64,000 nucleotides of DNA from Ramlibacter lithotrophicus (GCF_012184415.1 NZ_VTOX01000001.1:930001-994000); one strand, 5' to 3'; positions 8,101 to 16,612 are shown, counted from the first letter of the stretch. A program made the numbers and translations. The notes: generated by a model not told the origin, from the sequence alone.

Positions 8101-8991
8101 ATGCGCGACTTCTCGCACGACCACCGCTGGCTCTCGATCAATACCGCGACAGTGCGCCGGTCGCATGGCGTCGACCTGCCGTTGCCGCGGATCATCGACG
8201 CATGCGCGCGGCGCGGGATCCGCGCGATCTCCCCTTGGCGCGACCAGGTCGCCGCGGCCGGCCTGGACACGGTGTCGAAGCTCGTGAAAGCGCATGAGCT
8301 GGAGCTGTCCGGCTACTGCCGCGGCGGCATGTTCCCCGCCGCCGATGCGCCGGGGCTTGCCGCGGCACGCGACGACAACCGGCGCGCGGTCGACGAAGCG
8401 TGCGAACTGCGCGCGGCCTGCCTGGTGCTGGTCGTCGGCGGCCTGCCGGGCGCGCTCGCCGGGCGGCCCGCGCACAAGGACATCGCCGGAGCGCGCGCGC
8501 AGGTGCGCGACGGAATCGCCGAACTGCTCGAGTACGCGCGGCCGCGCCGCATGCCGCTGGCGATCGAGCCGCTGCATCCGATGTATGCCGCCGACCGGGC
8601 CTGCGTCAACACGCTGGAGCAGGCCCTGGACCTGTGCGAGGAACTGGATCCGGCCCGCGACCCGGCGGGGCCGCCCGCGCTGGGCGTGGCGGTGGACGTC
8701 TACCACGTGTGGTGGGACCCGAAGCTGCAGGCCCAGATCGGTCGCGCCGGCCGGCGGCGGCTGCTGGCCTTTCACGTGTGCGACTGGCTCACGCCGACCA
8801 CCGACCTGCTCAACGACCGCGGCATGATGGGCGACGGCGTGATCGACATCCCGCGCATCCGCGGCTGGGTCGAGGCGCAGGGCTATGCCGGCTACAGCGA
8901 AGTGGAGATCTTCTCCACCGGAAACTGGTGGCGCCGCGGCCACGACGAGGTGCTGGACACCTGCATCGCGCGTCACCGCAGCGCCGTGTGA
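8101..8991 (+). CDS. Sugar phosphate isomerase/epimerase-family protein
   Basis: A 296-residue protein of the xylose-isomerase-like TIM-barrel family (AP-endonuclease family 2 fold). Metal-ligand-type residues appear in AIEPLHPMY, VAVDVYHVWWDP, FHVCDW and the late glutamate of SEVEIFS. Members isomerise or epimerise keto-sugars and inositol derivatives (compare IolE, IolI, Hyi). ATG 8101 follows the DUF993 stop by 5 bp; no other start fits as well. It is the last gene of the TetR-controlled operon. A GC-rich inverted repeat (GCCGGC-CTC-GGCCGGC) just after the stop may end transcription. Confidence 0.82.
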   Translation: MRDFSHDHRWLSINTATVRRSHGVDLPLPRIIDACARRGIRAISPWRDQVAAAGLDTVSKLVKAHELELSGYCRGGMFPAADAPGLAAARDDNRRAVDEACELRAACLVLVVGGLPGALAGRPAHKDIAGARAQVRDGIAELLEYARPRRMPLAIEPLHPMYAADRACVNTLEQALDLCEELDPARDPAGPPALGVAVDVYHVWWDPKLQAQIGRAGRRRLLAFHVCDWLTPTTDLLNDRGMMGDGVIDIPRIRGWVEAQGYAGYSEVEIFSTGNWWRRGHDEVLDTCIARHRSAV

Positions 8992-9015
8992 CGCCGGCCT
9001 CGGCCGGCACGAGGC

Positions 9016-9561
9016 TCAGCCGACGGCCTGGACCCGCTGCACCGTGTTCGTCGTGCGCACCGGGGCGGCGGCGGGGGTGGAAGCGCCGTACTCGATCTCG
9101 CCGGAGAGCTGGCCGCCCTCCTCGATCACCACCTTGCCGTAGCGCACGCGGCCGGTCACCTTGCCGGTGGCGTAGATCACGAGCTTCTGCCGCACCGTCA
9201 GCGTGCCGTCGAACGAGCCGCGGATCTCGGCGATGTCGATCTCGGCCGACCCCTTGAAGGAGCCGCGCTCGGAAATCTGGATCACGCGCGAGTCCATGGT
9301 GGCCTCCACCGAGCCTTCGACGACCAGCGTGTCGCAATCGGTGATCTCGACGCCCTTGAGCTTGATGTTGGGTCCGACGGTCAGCTTGCTCTCGCCTTCA
9401 GCGGTGGACACCGTGCTTGCGGCGGCGGGGGCCGGAGCCGCGGTGGCCGGCGTGGCGGCCGTGCTCGCGACCGTGCCAGTCGCTGCCGCGTTCGGGCCGG
9501 TCTGGCGCTGGGCGTAGGTGTCCGGCTCGCGCTTGTTGAAGAAGGGAGACTGCAGTGCCAT
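9016..9561 (-). CDS. Bactofilin-family polymer-forming protein
   Basis: A 181-residue protein. Residues 1-58 are a flexible Ala/Pro/Thr-rich tail, residues 60-160 are the bactofilin (DUF583) beta-helix core, seen as short repeating strands (LTVGPNIKLKGVEI, GSVEATMD, GSFKGSAEIDIAEI, GSFDGTLTV, GKVTGRVRYGKVVI), and a second tail follows. Bactofilins self-assemble without nucleotide into filaments at the inner membrane and position cell-wall or polarity proteins. No M23 peptidase gene, a common partner, is adjacent. It is divergent from the DUF1444-like gene. Confidence 0.9.
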   Translation of the reverse strand: MALQSPFFNKREPDTYAQRQTGPNAAATGTVASTAATPATAAPAPAAASTVSTAEGESKLTVGPNIKLKGVEITDCDTLVVEGSVEATMDSRVIQISERGSFKGSAEIDIAEIRGSFDGTLTVRQKLVIYATGKVTGRVRYGKVVIEEGGQLSGEIEYGASTPAAAPVRTTNTVQRVQAVG

Positions 9562-9785
9562 GGTGAACTTCCTCTGAGTGGCGTTGAATGAGGTGCCGAT
9601 GCTACGGACGAGATCCGCCGCGTTCCAGACCGGCGGCGCAAGATCGGTAACAAACGTCGTTGGCTCGTTGCGACGCCACCATCGGTGCGCGCGACTTATT
9701 CCGCGCGTTGCATCCGGCGGCCTTGCCGCGCGGGTGGCGGCGCGTCACCATGTGTGTTCGAGGATGGGACCGGAGGAGAAGCCGC

Positions 9786-10505
9786 ATGGGCAAGAGCAGT
9801 CATCACCGCTCCAGGGTCGCGCGCATCGCGCTGGCATGGGTGCTCGCCTGCGGCAGTGCCGCCGCGGGACAGGCCGGATCCGACGCGGAAGCCATAGCCA
9901 CCGGCGCCGGCAACCTGCTCGCGGTGCTGCGCGAGTCGGCGGGCGAGAACAAGCTGGACGAGGCACTGCGGCCGTATGGGCCGCTGCAGGCCACGACGCC
10001 GCAGGGGCGGCGAGTGGAGTTCGAGACCAGCTGGTACCAGTACCTGGGCGACATGCACATCCGGCTGGTGTTCGACGGCGAGCGCACCCTGCAAAGCGCT
10101 TCGCCCGACGACCTCGCCCGGCTGCAACTCACCCCCGACGAGGCGCTGCAACTGGCGGTCGCGAACCTGCGCCGGGTCTACGGCGAGCCGCACGTGCAGC
10201 CATGGAGCGGCGGCCTGATGCAGGTGAAGGCCGCCGCGCCGGAGTTGACCAGCAGCTACTTCCTCGACCGCGAGTTCTGGCAGGCGCTGCAGACCCGCCA
10301 TCCGGACGGATTGGTGGTCGCCGTGCCGCGCCGCGGCGGCCTGGTGTACGCCAGCGCGCGCGATGCAGCCGCCGTCGAGAGCCTGCGCTTCAGCGCGGCC
10401 GCTCTCTACGCCGGCGGCCCCGGCGCGCGCCTCTCTTCGGCGCTGTACCTGTTCAAGGACGGCCGGTGGTCGGTCTTCCAGGCGCCGCAGCCGCCGGCCG
10501 ACTGA
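9786..10505 (+). CDS. Secreted DUF1444 (YtpQ-like) protein
   Basis: A 239-residue protein starting at ATG 9786, preceded by GGAGGAGAAG. The frame is open further upstream but lacks a ribosome site. A Sec signal peptide covers residues 1-28 (RIALAWVLACGSAAAGQA). The mature part matches the pattern of DUF1444/YtpQ: a LTPDEALQLAVANLRRVYG helix, a short strand region, then DGLVVAVPRRGGLVYA and a final SALYLFKDGRWSVF strand. YtpQ itself is of unknown function and normally cytoplasmic in Bacillus, so an exported version is notable. It is convergent with the following Bug gene, with a hairpin between them. Confidence 0.65.
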   Translation: MGKSSHHRSRVARIALAWVLACGSAAAGQAGSDAEAIATGAGNLLAVLRESAGENKLDEALRPYGPLQATTPQGRRVEFETSWYQYLGDMHIRLVFDGERTLQSASPDDLARLQLTPDEALQLAVANLRRVYGEPHVQPWSGGLMQVKAAAPELTSSYFLDREFWQALQTRHPDGLVVAVPRRGGLVYASARDAAAVESLRFSAAALYAGGPGARLSSALYLFKDGRWSVFQAPQPPAD

Positions 10506-10522
10506 AGCGGCCCGGAACGAGC

Positions 10523-10545
10523 GCATCGCCCCTGGTGGGCGATGC
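10523..10545. terminator. Hairpin between convergent genes
   Basis: A 9-bp perfect stem GCATCGCCC-CTGGT-GGGCGATGC lies between the convergent stop codons of the DUF1444-like and Bug genes. It has no real T-run on either strand, so it may be a bidirectional stop aided by Rho or a 3'-end stabiliser. Confidence 0.5.
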
Positions 10546-10550
10546 CCCGG

Positions 10551-11555
10551 TCAGTCCACCTTGGCGCCGGACAGCTTGACGGCGCGGCCCCACTTCTGGA
10601 TCTCGGCAGCGACGAAAGCGTCGAACTGCGGCCCGGTGGTGGGCGCCGGCACCGAGCCGCGTTCGGTGATGAAGCGCACCATGGGCTCGCTGCTCAGGAT
10701 GGCGTTCACCTCGCGCTGCAGGCGGGCGACGATGTCCGGGCTGGTGGCGCGCGGTGCCATGAGGCCGAGCCAGCCGACGGCCTCGAAGTTCTTCACGCCC
10801 GGGACGCCGGTTTCAGCGACGGTCGGCACGTCGGGCAGCAGCGTCGAGCGGGTGATCGAGGTGACCGCCAGCGGCACGGCCCTTTTCGACTGGATGTGCG
10901 GCAGGGCTGCAGTGACCGAGTCGACCATCAGCGGAACCTGGTTGCCGAGGAAATCGGCCTGGGCGGGCCCGCTGCCGCGGTAGGGGATGTGCGTCACGTA
11001 CAGGCCGGCCATGGCCTTGAACAGCTCGCCCGAGAGGTGTTGCGTGCCGCCGATGCCGGCACTCGCGTAATTGAGTTCGCCCGGCTTCGCCCTGGCACGC
11101 GCGGCAAGTTCCTTCATGGAACGGATGCCGGCGTCGGGGTGGGCCAGGAACACCAGCGGCACCTTCGCGACCAGCGAGATCCCGACCAGGTCCTTCGTCG
11201 GATCGAAACTCACCTTCGGGTACAGCGTCTGGTTGACGGCCATCGCGCTGCCGGCCACCAGCAGCGTATAGCCGTCCGGCGCCGAGCGCACGACGAATTC
11301 GGAGCCGATGTTGCTGCCGGCACCGGCCTTGTTTTCGACGATCACCGGCTGGCCCAGGCGCTTGCCGAGTTGCTCGGCGAGCGCGCGCGCGAAGATGTCG
11401 GTCGCCTGTCCGGTCGGGAAGGGGACAATGAACTTGATCGGCTTGTCGGGCCACTCGGCGCGCGCCGGTTGCGAGAAGAGGGCCGCGCCGGCGAACAGGG
11501 CTGCGGCCAGCGCCGCCAGTCGGCGGCGCTGGAGCGGTTGCTTGGGAGAAGTCAT
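10551..11555 (-). CDS. Bug/TctC-type solute-binding protein (orphan)
   Basis: A 334-residue periplasmic binding protein of the same family as the one at 4709 but clearly diverged. The signal peptide spans residues 1-33 ([18 protein letters not shown], cleavage near PARA). The mature protein begins [20 protein letters not shown] and has APDGYT later. It probably captures a carboxylate or aromatic acid. No membrane subunits or catabolic genes are next to it, as is usual for the many orphan Bug proteins of Burkholderiales. The upstream neighbour is a histidine phosphatase on the same strand, 126 bp away. Confidence 0.9.
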   Translation of the reverse strand: MTSPKQPLQRRRLAALAAALFAGAALFSQPARAEWPDKPIKFIVPFPTGQATDIFARALAEQLGKRLGQPVIVENKAGAGSNIGSEFVVRSAPDGYTLLVAGSAMAVNQTLYPKVSFDPTKDLVGISLVAKVPLVFLAHPDAGIRSMKELAARARAKPGELNYASAGIGGTQHLSGELFKAMAGLYVTHIPYRGSGPAQADFLGNQVPLMVDSVTAALPHIQSKRAVPLAVTSITRSTLLPDVPTVAETGVPGVKNFEAVGWLGLMAPRATSPDIVARLQREVNAILSSEPMVRFITERGSVPAPTTGPQFDAFVAAEIQKWGRAVKLSGAKVD

Positions 11556-11681
11556 CGGAGAAGGGAGAAATCGAATGAAGGGGATCGGCGAGCGACCGGC
11601 CGCTGGGGCCGCGCGACGCCAGGCGCAAGCATAGACGTTTCGCCGCGGCGCCCGCCGCCCCGGCCTGCCCCCTCCCGCGAG

Positions 11682-12251
11682 TCAGCGCCCCGGCGCCGGC
11701 AGCCGGCCGGCGACCGTGAACCGGCCGCCGCCTTGCGGGGTGACCACCAGCATTTCGGCGGGGGCGAGGTAGACGCCGGTGAGCGCCTGGATGGTCGACC
11801 CGTGCGAGACGAGCACGCGGTTGCCGCCGGCCGGCGGCTCCACCAGCGCCTTCATCTGCGCCACCTGTCGCCCTTGCGGATCGTCGCGGCCGAACAGGTT
11901 GCCCAGCGCCGGCGAGGTCTCCGGCGCGCGCCCGAACGCGATGCGAGCGGTGTCCACGCAACGGCACCAGGGGCTGGAGATCAGCCGCTCCACGGGCACC
12001 TGCCGCGCGCGCAGCGCGGCACCCGCCGCGGCAGCCTGCGCGCGCCCCGCTGCCGACAGGTTGCGCTGCGTGGCGCAATCGGCGAGCACCATCCCCTGCG
12101 GATCGCCGACGCCAGGATCGGTCTGGGCGTGGCGCATCAGGACGACCTGTCCGCCTCGCTGCAGGAGCGCCAGGAGCGCGGGGTCCGCGTGCACGCCGGA
12201 CGCGAGTCCCAGCGCGAGGCCGGCGACGGCAACCAGGTCGCGGCGGCGCAT
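11682..12251 (-). CDS. Exported histidine phosphatase superfamily protein
   Basis: A 189-residue protein with an N-terminal signal (MRRRDLVAVAGLALGLASGVHA), possibly twin-arginine. The phosphohistidine motif appears as VLMRHAQTDPG (RHA instead of the usual RHG). A conserved arginine is found in SSPWCRCVDTA, and the second histidine in VSHGST. It should be a periplasmic acid phosphatase-like enzyme of the histidine phosphatase family. It starts 8 bp after the stop of gspB and may be co-transcribed with gspA-gspB. Confidence 0.8.
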   Translation of the reverse strand: MRRRDLVAVAGLALGLASGVHADPALLALLQRGGQVVLMRHAQTDPGVGDPQGMVLADCATQRNLSAAGRAQAAAAGAALRARQVPVERLISSPWCRCVDTARIAFGRAPETSPALGNLFGRDDPQGRQVAQMKALVEPPAGGNRVLVSHGSTIQALTGVYLAPAEMLVVTPQGGGRFTVAGRLPAPGR

Positions 12252-12259
12252 GGGCGGCC

Positions 12260-13084
12260 TCAGAAACCCACGTTGTAGCGGCCGCCGCGGAAGCGCAGCA
12301 CGGCGGCCTTGGGTCGGATTTCCTCGAGCACGATGCCGCCGCCGAGGTCGGCGCCCTCGTTCACCACCTGGCCGTTGACGATCAGCATGCGCTGGGCGCG
12401 GTTGGCCGAATACACGCCGCCGCTGATGGCCAGCCTGGGCGCGTCGGCCGGCAATCCGTTGCCGACCGGAGGCTCGCCTGCCGCCACGGGCGCGGCCGGG
12501 GCCGCAGCCGGGGCCGGTGCAACAGGGCGTGCGGCGACAGGCGGTGGCGGTGGCGCTGCAGCCGTGGCGGCGGGTGGCGCGGGTGGCGGCGCCGCCGTCG
12601 CACTGGCCGGCACGGCCGGCGCCACCGGGGCATTCACTGCCGCCGCAGCGCGCGCAGCATTCCCGGTGGGCGTCGTGGCGGCCCTGGGTGGGGCCGCGGC
12701 AACGACGGCGGGCGCGACCGGCGCTGGCGGCGGCAACACGGCGTCGGCCACGGGCTCGGGCGCCGCCGCCGTCGTGCCGCGCGGCGGGGGCGTGGCGCCC
12801 AACGGCGCCGGTGCCGCCGCCGGCACGGCGGCCGTGCGCGGCGGCTCGGCGTCACTGGCCACCTCGGGCGAGCGCTGCGGGTCCGAGCGTCCCTGCGATA
12901 CGAACCAGCCGGCGACGGCCAGCACGGCGATCGCCGCCACCCCGGTGACCCAGAACCACGGCCGCCCGCCGATTCCCGGCTCCGGCACCGTGGGCAGCGG
13001 CGCCGGCTGGGCATGAATGCCACGTGCCGGATCGCGCTCGCGCTGCGCGTCGGCCTTCTTCAGTGCATCGAGGATGTAGGACAT
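12260..13084 (-). CDS. gspB: GspB/ExeB-like type II secretion accessory protein
   Basis: A 274-residue protein beginning MSYILDALKKADAQRERDP, the typical GspB N-terminus. One membrane segment lies at residues about 43-62 (FWVTGVAAIAVLAVAGWFV). A long Pro/Ala-rich periplasmic linker spans about 70-205. The C-terminal T2SSB domain (about 210-274) contains ISGGVYSANRAQRMLIVNGQ and VLRFRGGRYNVGF. GspB works with GspA to insert the secretin through peptidoglycan. The ATG lies 2 bp after the gspA stop, so translation is coupled. No other gsp genes are in the window. Confidence 0.88.
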   Translation of the reverse strand: MSYILDALKKADAQRERDPARGIHAQPAPLPTVPEPGIGGRPWFWVTGVAAIAVLAVAGWFVSQGRSDPQRSPEVASDAEPPRTAAVPAAAPAPLGATPPPRGTTAAAPEPVADAVLPPPAPVAPAVVAAAPPRAATTPTGNAARAAAAVNAPVAPAVPASATAAPPPAPPAATAAAPPPPPVAARPVAPAPAAAPAAPVAAGEPPVGNGLPADAPRLAISGGVYSANRAQRMLIVNGQVVNEGADLGGGIVLEEIRPKAAVLRFRGGRYNVGF

Positions 13085-13086
13085 GG

Positions 13087-14721
13087 TCAGGATCCGGAGT
13101 GCAGTCGCGGCTCGTCGACCCCTGCCGCGCGATTGAGTTGCATGAAGGTCATCGGGCCCGGCTGGCCGTCGGCGGCGAGCCCCTGCGCCGTCTGGAACGT
13201 GCGCAACCGCGCCCGCAAAACGGCATCCAGCGTGACCGTGCCGGTGGGCGCCGGCGCCCCCGTGGCCTTTGCCAGGCCCGCGGCCATCCAGGCGACCGTT
13301 TCCGGGTGGTCGCTGCGCCCGCTGTAGCCGGGCGGCGAGCGCCACAGCGTCGCGAAGCCGCCTTGCCAGCGCTGCGCCAGCGCCGTCAGGGTCACCGTCT
13401 GCTCGGTGCCCCCGGCCTGCAGGGTCGCGCTATCGCGAGTGAGTCCCGTGAGCAGGGCATAGCGGGGCGAGCCCGTGGCAGCGTCGAGCGTCAGGATGCC
13501 GGGCCGCCCGAGTTCCCGGATCACGGGCAGGCTCAGGGTGCGGCTGAAGCACTGCACGCCCTCCTTGCGCAACACGTCGCACGGGTCGCCCTGCTGCGGC
13601 ACCGGCAGCTTCCACACCTGCGCCAGTTCGCGCCACGCCTGGTCCGCCTCGTGCAGCAACGTGGGCTGGGGCGCGGACGCCGCCGGGGCGGGTGCGATCG
13701 CCGCCGGCGCCGCCAGGGACGCCGCCGCCGCCGGGGGCTCCGCCGGAGTTGCAGCGTTGGCAGGACCCGGCGCCTGGATCGCCACCGGCTGCAGCGTCGC
13801 CGGCTCCAGCCAGCGGCTGGCCGCCGCGTACAGGCCGGCGCCGGCCGCCACGCCGAGTCCAAGGACCACCGCCGCCCGCGGCCATCGCGCCACCGTTCGC
13901 GGCGCGTCGCCGAAGACTTCGGCGGCGGCCTTCTCCACCGTGCGACGGTCGGCAGCCGGCTGGCCGCCGGCAAAGGCGCCGAGCAGCGCCCGGTCGCACA
14001 GCAGGTTCACGCGCCGCGGCACGCCGCGCGCAAGTTCATGGATGCGCCGCAGCGCGCGGCGGTCGAACGGCAGCGGCCGCTGCAGGCCCGCCACCTCCAG
14101 CCGGTGCTGGATGTAATGGGCGGTCTCGGGCGCCGTCATCGCGTCGAGGTGGTAGCGCGCGATCACGCGCTGCGCCAGTTGCTCCAGTTCCGGGCGCGCC
14201 AGCATGCTGCGCAGTTCCGGCTGGCCGATCAGGATGATCTGCAGCAGCTTGCGCTCGCTGGTTTCCAGGTTCGTGAGCAGGCGCAGCTGCTCCAGCACCT
14301 CCGCCGAGAGGTTCTGCGCCTCGTCGATGATCAGCACGTTGTTGCGTCCGGCCGCGTGCTCGCGCAGCAGGAAGTCGTTGAGCGGATCGAGGTAGTCCTT
14401 GACGGTGGGGGCGTGGTCCGCCGGCGGCACGGCGATGTGGAACTCCTCGCAGACCGACTGCAGCAGCTCGATCACCGTGAGCTTCGGATTGAAGATGTAG
14501 GCGACGTTGCAGTCGGCGGGGACCTGCTCCAGGAACAGGCGGCACACCGTGGTCTTGCCGGTGCCGATCTCGCCGGACAGCAGGACGAACCCGCCGCCGG
14601 CGCCGAGGCCGTAAAGCAGGTGCGCCAGCGCCTCGCGGTGGCGCTCGCTCATGTACAGGTAGCGGGGATCGGGCGCGATCGAGAACGGCTCGTGCGCGAG
14701 TCCGAAATAGGCGGCGTACAT
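13087..14721 (-). CDS. gspA: GspA/ExeA-like AAA ATPase of type II secretion
   Basis: A protein of 544 residues if started at MYAAYFGLAHEPFS (14721), which is the usual ExeA start; the frame extends 4 codons further. The AAA domain at 1-270 has Walker A GEIGTGKT, Walker B NVLIIDEAQN and the sensor-like LLQIILIGQPEL. One membrane segment lies near residue 285 (AAVVLGLGVAAGAGLYAA). The periplasmic part ends in a peptidoglycan-binding domain (about 470-540, LRARLRTFQTAQGLAADGQPG). ExeA binds and hydrolyses ATP while opening peptidoglycan for the secretin. It is first in the gspA-gspB-phosphatase run. Confidence 0.9.
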   Translation of the reverse strand: MYAAYFGLAHEPFSIAPDPRYLYMSERHREALAHLLYGLGAGGGFVLLSGEIGTGKTTVCRLFLEQVPADCNVAYIFNPKLTVIELLQSVCEEFHIAVPPADHAPTVKDYLDPLNDFLLREHAAGRNNVLIIDEAQNLSAEVLEQLRLLTNLETSERKLLQIILIGQPELRSMLARPELEQLAQRVIARYHLDAMTAPETAHYIQHRLEVAGLQRPLPFDRRALRRIHELARGVPRRVNLLCDRALLGAFAGGQPAADRRTVEKAAAEVFGDAPRTVARWPRAAVVLGLGVAAGAGLYAAASRWLEPATLQPVAIQAPGPANAATPAEPPAAAASLAAPAAIAPAPAASAPQPTLLHEADQAWRELAQVWKLPVPQQGDPCDVLRKEGVQCFSRTLSLPVIRELGRPGILTLDAATGSPRYALLTGLTRDSATLQAGGTEQTVTLTALAQRWQGGFATLWRSPPGYSGRSDHPETVAWMAAGLAKATGAPAPTGTVTLDAVLRARLRTFQTAQGLAADGQPGPMTFMQLNRAAGVDEPRLHSGS

Positions 14722-14812
14722 GGCGCCAAGCATACCCGCCGGGCCGTGGCGCGCCGCCTACCCGCGGTGGCGTTGGCGGCGGGCGCAGGCAGCGCCCGCC
14801 CGCTGCCCCGGT

Positions 14813-15250
14813 CTACTCCAGCACCGGAGCGCCGCGGGAGGCCGGCTGCGCGCCGAACTCGTGCACCGCCATGCCGGCGATCATCGCCAGGGTGAACACG
14901 AGCGCCTCGGTGACGCCGGCGCCGGCGGCCACCACCGCGGGCCCGGGGCAGAACCCCGCCAGCCCCCAGCCGACACCGAACACCAGGGCGCCGATCAGCA
15001 GCCGCCGGTCGATCGGCGCGTTCCCCGGCAGGTGCATGGCCCCACCCAGGAAGGCGGTGGTGCGCCGGCGTGCCAGGGCAAACGCGAAGAACGCGACCGC
15101 GATCGCACCGCCCATCACGAAGGCCAGCGACGGGTCCCACGCGCCGGCGATGTCCAGGAAGCCGAGCACCTTGCCCGGATCGGTCATGCCTGAGAGGATC
15201 AGGCCCAGGCCGAACAGGAGGCCCACGAGGAATTCGACGAGACGGTTCAC
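14813..15250 (-). CDS. YeeE/YedE half-transporter, second half (PmpB-like)
   Basis: A 145-residue membrane protein with four to five helices, started at GTG 15250 (VNRLVEFLVGLLFGLG), which has GAAGGGGG at good distance. It carries the conserved motif GWGLAGFCPGPAVV whose cysteine is thought to handle sulfur in the YeeE/YedE (TsuA-like) family. It corresponds to the second half of full-length YeeE; the preceding gene encodes the first half. The pair equals the PmpA/PmpB arrangement near persulfide regulators in other proteobacteria. It probably transports thiosulfate or persulfide-type sulfur. Confidence 0.85.
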   Translation of the reverse strand: MNRLVEFLVGLLFGLGLILSGMTDPGKVLGFLDIAGAWDPSLAFVMGGAIAVAFFAFALARRRTTAFLGGAMHLPGNAPIDRRLLIGALVFGVGWGLAGFCPGPAVVAAGAGVTEALVFTLAMIAGMAVHEFGAQPASRGAPVLE

Positions 15251-15260
15251 GGCGCCCCCT

Positions 15261-15692
15261 TCAGGCCAGCAGATGACGCACCGCGTACACGGTGGCGAAG
15301 CCGGCGCCCATGAACGCCGCCGTGGCGGCCAGGGAGCGTGGCGACAGCCGCGAGAGGCCGCAGACACCGTGGCCGCTGGTGCAGCCCGAACCGTATCGGG
15401 TGCCCCAGCCCACCAGGAGGCCGGCCACCATCAGCACCGTTCCGTCGGCATCGATCCGCACTGGCGGCAGCTCGGCGAAGAGCGCCCAGGCGGCCGGCGC
15501 GGCCAGCAAACCCGCGACGAAGGCGAGGCGCCAGCCGGCGTCGCCGCGGCGCGGAGCCAGCAGCCCGCCCAGGATGCCGCTGATGCCCAGCAGGCGGCCG
15601 CTCAACAGGATGAACAGCGCCGAAGCGGTGCCGATCAGCACGCCGCCGGCGAGCGACTGCCACGGCGTGAAGTCGTTCCAGGCCATGGTCAT
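15261..15692 (-). CDS. YeeE/YedE half-transporter, first half (PmpA-like)
   Basis: A 143-residue membrane protein beginning [17 protein letters not shown]. Its signature [15 protein letters not shown] contains the conserved cysteines of YeeE/YedE sulfur transporters. It is preceded by GAGG overlapping the end of the ArsR gene and followed 10 bp later by the second half-transporter, so the three genes form one operon arsR-pmpA-pmpB. The start could also be the second Met of MTM. The split of one YeeE-like domain into two proteins is known for this subfamily. Confidence 0.85.
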   Translation of the reverse strand: MTMAWNDFTPWQSLAGGVLIGTASALFILLSGRLLGISGILGGLLAPRRGDAGWRLAFVAGLLAAPAAWALFAELPPVRIDADGTVLMVAGLLVGWGTRYGSGCTSGHGVCGLSRLSPRSLAATAAFMGAGFATVYAVRHLLA

Positions 15693-15694
15693 CG

Positions 15695-16024
15695 TCAGGT
15701 CCTCGCCACCGCTTCGCCGTGGCAGAACTGGGCGTGCAGCACCTGCATCACGGCCAGCGCCTGGCGGCTCGCGATGCGGTAGTAGACGTGCTTGCCTTCG
15801 CGCCGCGTGTCCACCAGCCGCGCCTCGCGCAGCACGCCAAGTTGCTGCGAGAGCGTCGGCTGGACGATGCCGAGCGCCTGTTCCAGCTGGCCGACGTTGC
15901 GCTCGCCCTGGGCCAGTTCGCACAGCACGAGCAGCCGGTCGGGATTGGCCATGGTCTTGAGCAGGGCGCAGGCCCCCGCGGCCGCCACGCCCAGTTCGTC
16001 GAGTTCCACCGCGCCGTCAATCAT
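15695..16024 (-). CDS. ArsR-family regulator with a BigR/SqrR-like cysteine pair
   Basis: A 109-residue winged helix-turn-helix protein. The recognition region is [28 protein letters not shown] and the wing is [12 protein letters not shown]. Cysteines lie at 19, 35 (LVLCEL) and 101 (AQFCHG); the 35/101 pair sits where BigR and SqrR carry the two cysteines that form a tetrasulfide or disulfide bridge with reactive sulfur. The arsenic-type CxC metal site is absent. Together with the downstream YeeE/YedE genes this argues for a persulfide-responsive repressor, by family knowledge rather than direct proof. Confidence 0.82.
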   Translation of the reverse strand: MIDGAVELDELGVAAAGACALLKTMANPDRLLVLCELAQGERNVGQLEQALGIVQPTLSQQLGVLREARLVDTRREGKHVYYRIASRQALAVMQVLHAQFCHGEAVART

Positions 16025-16049
16025 GTTCTTGCCTCCCTGACCTTGATGC

Positions 16050-16086
16050 GCCTCAAATCTCCAGCATATTCACAGATGTTTGAGGC
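16050..16086. promoter_or_regulatory. Inverted repeat upstream of the ArsR gene (possible operator)
   Basis: GCCTCAAA (16050-16057) faces TTTGAGGC (16079-16086) across a 21-bp spacer, in the A/T-rich stretch 16055-16110, 26 bp before the ArsR ATG. It could be the autoregulatory operator. Its right arm read on the minus strand, CCTCAAACATCTGTG, matches 14 of 15 bases of the terminal repeat of the element at 62453-62722, so it could instead be a remnant of that element. Confidence 0.45.
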
Positions 16087-16215
16087 ATATATTATCTTTT
16101 CGATATTCCATTCCGGCGGGCGGGGCATCCGGGCGGCGGCCAAAGACAGCGCGCCCGCGCAGCAGGTGCGGCGCGGGCGCGGCAGGGACGGGGACAGCGG
16201 GTGGCGCGGGATGGC

Positions 16216-16506
16216 TCAGGTGATGCGACCGATCAGCCGTTCCATCTCGGCCATGATCGGCGCGAGCTTGGCCTGGGTCTTCGCATCCGCGCCCAGCCGC
16301 GCTTCGACCTCCTGCTGGACCAGGCACACGGTCAGGTGGACGTAGGTGCTGTCGAGCGCCTTGCGCACGGCCGAGAGCTGCTGGGCCACCTTCACGCAGG
16401 TCTCGCCTTCTTCGACCATGCGCTGGATGCCCCGCAACTGCCCCTCGGCCCGCTTCAGCCGGTTGACGATGTCGGAACGTGCTGCGGCGTTGTCCAGCGA
16501 GGCCAT
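16216..16506 (-). CDS. CsoR/RcnR-family (DUF156) regulator
   Basis: A 96-residue all-helical protein started at ATG 16506 (MASLDNAAARSDIVNRLKRAEGQLRGIQRMVEEG). It has the DUF156 hallmarks RLKRAEGQLRGIQRMVEE, then a cysteine in GETCVKVAQQLSAVRKAL, and HLTVC with His and Cys four residues apart. This Cys-His-Cys set matches copper-sensing CsoR; the sulfur-sensing CstR lacks the His. So a copper-type or thiol-type signal are both open. It lies between DUF2892 and the ArsR gene and probably regulates the RND cluster. Confidence 0.82.
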   Translation of the reverse strand: MASLDNAAARSDIVNRLKRAEGQLRGIQRMVEEGETCVKVAQQLSAVRKALDSTYVHLTVCLVQQEVEARLGADAKTQAKLAPIMAEMERLIGRIT

Positions 16507-16612
16507 TGGTTGTTGCTCCAGTCGATCAGGCGGCGCGCAGCCGGGATGGCGGGGCGCGAAGTCCTGCATGATGCCAGCACTCGAGCGGGAAGTCGGGCGG
16601 GGCCTGTGCCGT

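Noticed and set aside
12480-12900. Low-complexity Pro/Ala stretch as a frameshifted or degraded gene
   Set aside because: GspB proteins normally have such a linker and both ends are intact in one frame.
13024-14895. 623-codon plus-strand frame over gspA
   Set aside because: Antisense composition; gspA has complete ATPase motifs.
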